In this document: positions 14,998-18,970 of the stretch, piece by piece
Numbering within the stretch: the first letter of the stretch is position 1
Layout: every line of letters starts with the position of its first letter
NCBI GenBank assembly: GCA_030669775.1
Contig: DAOVCZ010000015.1
Span: forward strand, 1-18,970
DNA: 18,970 nucleotides
Source: Chloroflexota bacterium
GTDB taxonomy: Bacteria > Chloroflexota > Anaerolineae > Anaerolineales > UBA4823
Direction: 5' to 3'
Program-made: the position numbers and the translations under genes
Notes under the pieces: model-generated
Seen by the model: only the letters and a program-made list of their open reading frames with translations
What the model was told of the DNA's origin: nothing
Databases searched by the model: none

Positions 14998-16640
14998 TTA
15001 TACCCCGCCCAACATTTCCAAATTGTTTCGGATGATTTGCTCCAGTTGAGCACTGGCTTCGAATTGTTCATCCAGTTCGGCGGTCAGCCGCTCCATCTTT
15101 TCTTCGAAGGGTTCGTCGTCTTCGTCCAGGTCGCCCAGACCTACGTAACGCCCTGGGGTAAGAACGTAATCGTGTGCGTGGATTTCATCGAGGGTGGCGG
15201 ATTTGAAGAAGCCGGGGATGTCTTCGTAAGCTAATGCACCACCATTACCTGGTTGAACATCACTATCGGGCAAACGGCCGTTCGCCCCTTCGGGTAGTGT
15301 ACTCCTCCAGGTGTGGTAGGTCCCGGCGATATTGTTCAGCTCTTCTTCAGACAGTGCGCGATGGGTGCGGTCGATCAGGTGACCAAAGTTGCGGGCGTCG
15401 ATGAAGAGGGTCTCGCCGCGGCGATCGCGTTCGGGAGTATCTCGTCCGGTACCTGTTCCACGGGATTTGTCGCGATCCAAAAACCACAGGCAGACCGGGA
15501 TCTGGGTGGTATAGAACATCTGTCCCGGCAGAGCCACCATGTAGTCCACCAGGTCAGCCTCGATGAACGCTTTACGGATCTCGCCTTCCCCATCGGTGTT
15601 GGAGGACATCGAACCGTTAGCCAGGACGAACCCGGCCCGGCCGTTGGGTGCCAGGTGGTGGATCATGTGCTGCACCCAGGCGAAGTTGGCATTGTTTTTT
15701 TTGGGGGCTGCCCGTACTTCCAGCGCACATCATCCCCCAGCTGCTCGCCGCCCCAGGCTTTCATATTGAAGGGCGGGTTGGCCAGGATGAAATCCACCCG
15801 CAGGTCTGGGTGCAGGTCGTTGAGGAAGGAATCGCCATTGTGAGGACCGATATCACCTTCGATGCCGCGTATGGCCAGGTTCATCTTGCACAGCCGCCAG
15901 GTTGTAGGGTTCGATTCCTGCCCGTAGATGGATAGATCGAAGCGCCCGCCGCCGTGGGCTTCCACGAACTTCTCCGACTGCACGAACATGCCCCCGGAAC
16001 CGCAGCAGGGGTCGTAGATGCGGCCGCCGTATGGCTCCAGCATCCGCACCAGCAGTTCCACCACTGAACGTGGGGTATAGAACTGACCACCGCGCTTGCC
16101 TTCCGCTTCCGCAAAACGACCCAGGAAGTACTCGTATACCCTCCCCAGGATGTCCTTTGAGCGGCTCTCTTTATCGCCCATACCGATGGTGCCGACCAGG
16201 TCGATCAACTGGCCCAGGCGCTGCTTGTCCAGTGTCGGTCGGGCGTAATCTTTGGGCAGCACTCCCTTTAGGGATGTGTTCTCCCTTTCGATTGCCACCA
16301 TGGCATCGTCAATGATCTGGCCGATCTCGGGCTGTTTGGCGCGCCCCTAGAGATTTGTCCAACGGGCCTCCTTAGGCACCCAGAAGATGTTCTCGGCGAC
16401 GTATTCATCCCGATCTTCGAGCACTTCGTAGCGCGCCTGCGGCTCTTTAATGAAATAATCGCTTTCCGGTTCAGCGGTCCACAATTCGAGCTGCTGGTAG
16501 TGTTCCATGAATGCGTCTGAGATGTACTTGAGGAAGATCAACCCCAGTACAACGTGCTTATACTCGGCGGCGTCCATGTGGCCGCGCAGGTTATCGGCAG
16601 CCTCCCAAAGCTTATTCTCGAAGCCTAGGTTGGCACCATT
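14998..16640 (-). pseudogene. hsdM: type I restriction-modification methyltransferase (hsdM), broken
   Basis: Three reading-frame pieces add up to an almost complete N6-adenine methyltransferase. The N-terminal piece reads GANLGFENKLWEAADNLRGHMDAAEYKHVVLGLIFLKYISDAF. A TAG at 16347-16349 interrupts WTNL*GRAKQPEIGQIIDDAM, in frame. The middle piece has motif I, YDPCCGSGGMF, and motif IV, ILANPPFN. An eight-A run (plus-strand T 15695-15702) then throws the frame: removing one A restores WKYGQPPKNNANFAWVQHMIHHLAPNG and the C-terminal piece to TAA at 14998. Upstream of codon AAT at 16640 the frame stays open to a TAG at 16671-16673, but contains no ATG, GTG or TTG. No hsdR is present. One lesion could be a sequencing error; three together suggest real decay. 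It is GC-richer than the genes at 1-13.6 kb. Confidence 0.88.
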
Positions 16641-16673
16641 AGAGGTATTGATTACTGGGTTAATAAATAACTA

Positions 16674-17122
16674 AGATGATGCTTGGAGATGGATAATCAA
16701 CATCATTTTACTGAGTGAAATAAGTGTGAATAATTCGACATATTTTGCAATATTCGAGCATTCTGAGGGTCATTCATCATTGTTATTGCAACTTTACCAT
16801 TAAATACCAGGCAATAAAGGTTTGAGCCACGGCATACCCAACAATATGGCGATCAATGAGAGGCAAAACCAGAAGGCAATAATTTAACTTTGGACAAAGG
16901 AGACTCAACCACTTTGCGCTTGCACACCGAAAAGGTGGATTATGGGAAGCCCAAAGGCTGGGCTATAATAGTAGATGGCAATTGCCGCCACTCCCCCAGG
17001 CAGAATTGGGACAGGACTCCTCGTCATTGCTCGGGACAGGTCCCGCGATTCTGCTGGGGATGTACAGCTCGAATTTTTTTATCGAAGATGGGGGCTAATC
17101 AAAAGGAGGATCACAAATAGCC
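16674..17122. other. noncoding stretch between hsdM remnant and dodecin
   Basis: No gene was recognised in about 450 bases. Minus-strand translation near 16800-16890 gives a 29-residue hydrophobic stretch ending at a stop, possibly chance or a relic of a membrane protein. A TATAAT-like hexamer lies at 16964-16969, without a good -35. The long inverted repeat at 16994-17059 is described separately. Confidence 0.45.
16994..17059. repeat. long imperfect inverted repeat
   Basis: CCCCAGGCAGAATTGGGA (16994-17011) pairs with TCCCGCGATTCTGCTGGGG (17041-17059) with a bulged G and a small mismatch near the inner end. A smaller CGGGA/TCCCG stem overlaps the right arm. It lies 45-110 bases upstream of the dodecin ribosome binding site and could be a leader RNA structure, an upstream terminator or a mobile-element end. 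Confidence 0.5.
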
Positions 17123-17329
17123 GTGATAAAGGTTGTCGAATTGGTGGGCGTTTCCCCAACCAGTTGGGAGGATGCAGCCAAGAATGCAGTGGACGAGGCA
17201 TCTGAAACGGTGCGAGACATTGGTGGGCTGGATGTGATGAACCAGACCGCGATTGTCAAGGACGGTGTTATCACTGAGTACCGCGCTAATGTAAAAATCT
17301 CCTTTATAGTGGAGGAAGTAAGAGCCTGA
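17123..17329 (+). CDS. dodecin family flavin-binding protein
   Basis: A 68-residue protein: MIKVVELVGVSPTSWEDAAKNAVDEASETVRDIGGLDVMNQTAIVKDGVITEYRANVKISFIVEE. The starts KVVELVG.S..SWEDA..NAV..AS.TVR.I.G.DV and the end ITEYRANVKISF.VE are the dodecin signature, and the length is exact. Dodecins form hollow dodecamers that store or buffer riboflavin/FMN or CoA. Bacterial ones have a tryptophan that stacks on flavin (Trp15 here, in SPTSWED). Translation starts at GTG 17123 because the frame is closed by TAG five bases upstream. AGGAGG at 17104-17109 is a strong Shine-Dalgarno sequence, although the 13-base spacing is long. The gene lies intact between two decayed genes, so it is probably under selection or newly arrived. 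Confidence 0.92.
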   Translation: MIKVVELVGVSPTSWEDAAKNAVDEASETVRDIGGLDVMNQTAIVKDGVITEYRANVKISFIVEEVRA

Positions 17330-17345
17330 GACTGCATAAGCAGTC
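17330..17345 (+). terminator. small perfect hairpin right after dodecin stop
   Basis: GACTGC and GCAGTC pair exactly around an ATAA loop, starting at the base after the dodecin TGA. There is no T-run afterwards, so it may be a weak terminator or an mRNA-stabilising 3' end only. Confidence 0.35.
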
Positions 17346-17504
17346 ATTGGCTGCCAGCAGCTCTTCATTGAGAGTGATCTCGCATTACCGTTGCCGGGAA
17401 CTACCAATATCCAAGCAGCGGTTGTGCTTCGCGCTAAATTTCAGCGCATAGCTAAACACCAGCTTGTCCCATTGGGTCCACGACCACTTCAAGGGAGGAT
17501 TATT

Positions 17505-18229
17505 ATGTTACCTTTGCAGGATCTCAATCCCAGACGTCGGACTCCTTTCATCACCTAATCCTTGATCGCAGGTAATGTAGGTGTATTCCTGTGGATGCAG
17601 TTATACACTGCTGCCGAACAACAAGAATTTTTTTGCAATTCTCTATCGTCCCGGTCAATATCACTGAGAATCCACTCGCCCTCGAAACTCTGTTGGATAT
17701 TACCCGGAGCATGTTCTTCCATGGTGGCTAGGTACACTTAATCGGTAACATGCTTTATCTGTGGCTGTTCGGGGATAATGTTGAGGATCGCATGGGCGCG
17801 TTTCTCTATTTAATCCTGTATTTCTTGAGCGGGATCGTCGCCGCGACCACACAAATCCTGATCGATCCCTATTCCCGGATCCCGCTGATCGGTGCGAGCG
17901 GCGCCATCGGAGACGTTCTCGGTGGATATCTGCTCCTCTTTCCCGGTGTGCGAGTAAGAGGTATCATTCCGCTCGGACGATACGCCAGGGTTCAAGATTG
18001 GCCTGCATGGGCGGTGTTGGGCTTGTGGTTTGTGCTGCAAGTGGTGTATGGAGCACTATCCGTTTTTCCCGGAGGTGGTGCATCTGGAGGCGTGGCTTTC
18101 TTTGCGCATGTTGGTGGGTTCGTCTTTGGGATGCTGTACACTTGGATTTTTATGAGACTTGTCCCCCAACTTCCGGTGGATCTGCGACGCGATGTGCTGT
18201 ACGAACGCGCTGAACGCTACCGCTACTGA
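17505..18229 (+). pseudogene. rhomboid family intramembrane serine protease, decayed
   Basis: GGGAGG just before ATG 17505 and the start MLPLQDLNPRRRTPFIT mark a rhomboid gene of the kind common in Chloroflexota. It has three lesions. TAA at 17556-17558 sits where ITY is expected. A T7 run at 17628-17634 shifts the frame; adding one T gives EFFLQFSIVPVNITENPLALETLLDI. TAG at 17729-17731 replaces the Trp of FHGGWVHLIGNMLYLW (TGG to TAG). The rest is open and well kept: GASGAIGDVLGGYLLLFPGV with the nucleophile serine at 17897-17899, and FFAHVGGFVFGMLYTW with the catalytic histidine at 18107-18109. Rhomboids cut membrane proteins within the bilayer. The 159-codon piece from ATG 17750 keeps both catalytic residues but lacks the first membrane segments, so activity is unlikely. 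Confidence 0.85.
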
Positions 18230-18238
18230 GCATCGCAT

Positions 18239-18285
18239 CAACCACTAACCCTCAGAGATGATTTGAACGGTCCAATAAGTGGTTG
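18239..18285. repeat. inverted repeat downstream of rhomboid pseudogene
   Basis: CAACCACT (18239-18246) and AGTGGTTG (18278-18285) are exact inverted copies around a 31-base spacer, and the outer bases extend with one bulge. No T-run follows. It could be a weak stem-loop or a chance pair. Confidence 0.3.
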
Positions 18286-18469
18286 GATCAATTCATAGAA
18301 AATGTTAGCTGGGAATTCGGGTCCTGCCTTTGACTTCGCTTAAACAGCTCAAGATACCCAACAGCAGGCACTTGTTTGGTTCCGCTTCATAAATTGTGGG
18401 CAGATTGAAGATTTATCGAGCGTATATTCCGCGTGCTGCAATGCTGATATAAACGCCCTGCCTATGCTC

Positions 18470-18766
18470 TTATATCTCTTCAGCCAGTTCTATAAATCGC
18501 TTGTATGGGATGGCTACCCAACTCTCGGCTAAGAAGGCACCACTTTGAAGACTTATCAGTGAGACCTTAGCAGCTGTTTCTTCGTCGGGTGCTTCGTAGA
18601 TGTCAAGAAAATCATATGGTCCGAGTAATGCATAATGGGCAAGAAAATTAACCTCTGGGCATTTCTCCTTGACCTGCTCTAACCACAAGCGGCCCAGTCG
18701 TGCTTGGTCTTTTACCTGTCTCGACATATCTGGACCAAGCTTGGTCATAAGAACGAAGGTTTGCAT
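18470..18766 (-). CDS. GYD domain protein
   Basis: A 98-residue protein: MQTFVLMTKLGPDMSRQVKDQARLGRLWLEQVKEKCPEVNFLAHYALLGPYDFLDIYEAPDEETAAKVSLISLQSGAFLAESWVAIPYKRFIELAEEI. The blocks 'ALLGPYDFLDIYEAPDEETAAKVSL' and 'SGAFLAESWVAI' match the GYD domain (named after Gly-Tyr-Asp; here GPYD), a small dimeric alpha/beta-barrel-like family of unknown function. Length is typical. AGGAGG lies 6 bases before the ATG, a very good ribosome binding site. It stands alone on the minus strand, facing the rhomboid pseudogene, with a promoter candidate and a perfect palindrome upstream. Function is not known for any close family member I can name. Confidence 0.85.
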   Translation of the reverse strand: MQTFVLMTKLGPDMSRQVKDQARLGRLWLEQVKEKCPEVNFLAHYALLGPYDFLDIYEAPDEETAAKVSLISLQSGAFLAESWVAIPYKRFIELAEEI

Positions 18767-18831
18767 GGAAAGCCTCCTATAGGATTAGATTATCGGTGGT
18801 GACATCACGAATTATTTTCATATTACTAATC

Positions 18832-18860
18832 AGTATATAACAACTATCGAATCCCTGCAA
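18832..18860 (-). promoter_or_regulatory. candidate promoter of the GYD gene
   Basis: TTGCAG (18855-18860) and TATACT (18832-18837) lie 17 bases apart on the minus strand, about 65 bases before the GYD start codon. The -10 is close to consensus and the -35 only half matches. Confidence 0.45.
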
Positions 18861-18879
18861 TTGCTGCATCCAATGGGTG

Positions 18880-18893
18880 TGTCCAATTGGACA
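18880..18893. promoter_or_regulatory. perfect 14-bp palindrome, operator candidate
   Basis: TGTCCAATTGGACA is an exact palindrome about 20 bases beyond the -35 of the GYD promoter candidate. Another 8-base palindrome, TGTATACA, follows at 18896-18903. Position and symmetry suggest a dimeric regulator shared by GYD and a divergent gene off the right edge. Confidence 0.45.
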
Positions 18894-18970
18894 TATGTAT
18901 ACAAGGGAGATATGGGGTGAAAATTGCTTCGTAATTGTCCCAAAGCCAATCACCTGTTACGTTGGTCTTT

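Noticed and set aside
15313..15843. 176-codon plus-strand frame opposite hsdM
   Set aside because: The minus strand carries clear HsdM motifs throughout; the plus-strand product has no known features.
16800..16890. Short hydrophobic minus-strand stretch (AFWFCLSLIAILLGMPWLKPLLPGI)
   Set aside because: It looks like a membrane helix, but the frame is only about 29 codons, closed by stops at both ends and without a start; too short to support a gene or named relic.
14105..17731. Stop-codon reassignment to explain in-frame TAA/TAG in hsdM, hsdS and rhomboid
   Set aside because: Intact genes in the window end normally at TAA, TAG and TGA, and the broken genes also show frameshifts and lost parts, so decay is the simpler explanation.
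18900..18970. Possible gene start at the right edge (AAGGGAGATATG)
   Set aside because: The ATG is followed at once by GGG TGA, and the nearby GTG frame ends after five codons. Only an unsupported TTG frame stays open to the edge.

Overview
The window looks like chromosomal DNA of a bacterium of the Chloroflexota, most likely Anaerolineae. This is inferred from style, not from a marker gene. The clues are Thr/Pro-rich linkers and tails on exported proteins, a fused YqeC-MocA protein, an LipM-type octanoyltransferase and a Chloroflexota-like rhomboid protein. No rRNA, tRNA or CRISPR array was recognised.

Positions 1-6.9 kb (plus strand) hold ordinary genes: the end of a DapA-family lyase, a large membrane-anchored protein with Thr/Pro-rich linkers, an LipM/LplA-family acyltransferase, a DUF503 (YlxP-like) protein, a CstA-family transporter and an SDR-fold protein lacking the usual Tyr/Lys pair. 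Positions 6.9-9 kb (minus strand) hold a small lipoprotein gene broken by a one-base shift in an A7 tract, then a compact operon: response regulator, thpR, and rsfS. rsfS is best read from a CTG start.

Positions 9.06-13.6 kb (minus strand) form a molybdenum-hydroxylase operon. A xanthine-dehydrogenase-type molybdopterin subunit comes first, then a YqeB/EF2563-family protein, then a single protein joining YqeC to MocA (molybdopterin cytidylyltransferase). This set is the signature of selenium-dependent molybdenum hydroxylases. The FAD and 2Fe-2S partners are not in the window. A consensus-like promoter whose -35 box lies in an inverted repeat precedes the operon.

Positions 14.0-18.2 kb are an accessory, decaying island. 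It holds a type I restriction-modification remnant: hsdM with an amber codon, a homopolymer frameshift and no standard start codon. Next come an apparently intact DUF4258/YgiT zinc-finger toxin-antitoxin pair, a strong terminator-like palindrome, and then a second, different hsdM C-terminal fragment joined to an hsdS fragment with an internal stop. Beyond this are a complete dodecin gene and a rhomboid protease pseudogene with two stops and a homopolymer frameshift. The hsdM/toxin-antitoxin part looks clearly more GC-rich than its surroundings, which suggests transfer. The right end has a GYD-domain gene with a candidate promoter and a perfect 14-bp palindrome upstream.

I found no convincing wholly new system. 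The best leads are the mosaic hsdM/toxin-antitoxin/hsdM'-hsdS' junction, the selenium-type molybdenum hydroxylase operon without electron-transfer subunits, and three independent one-base homopolymer shifts.
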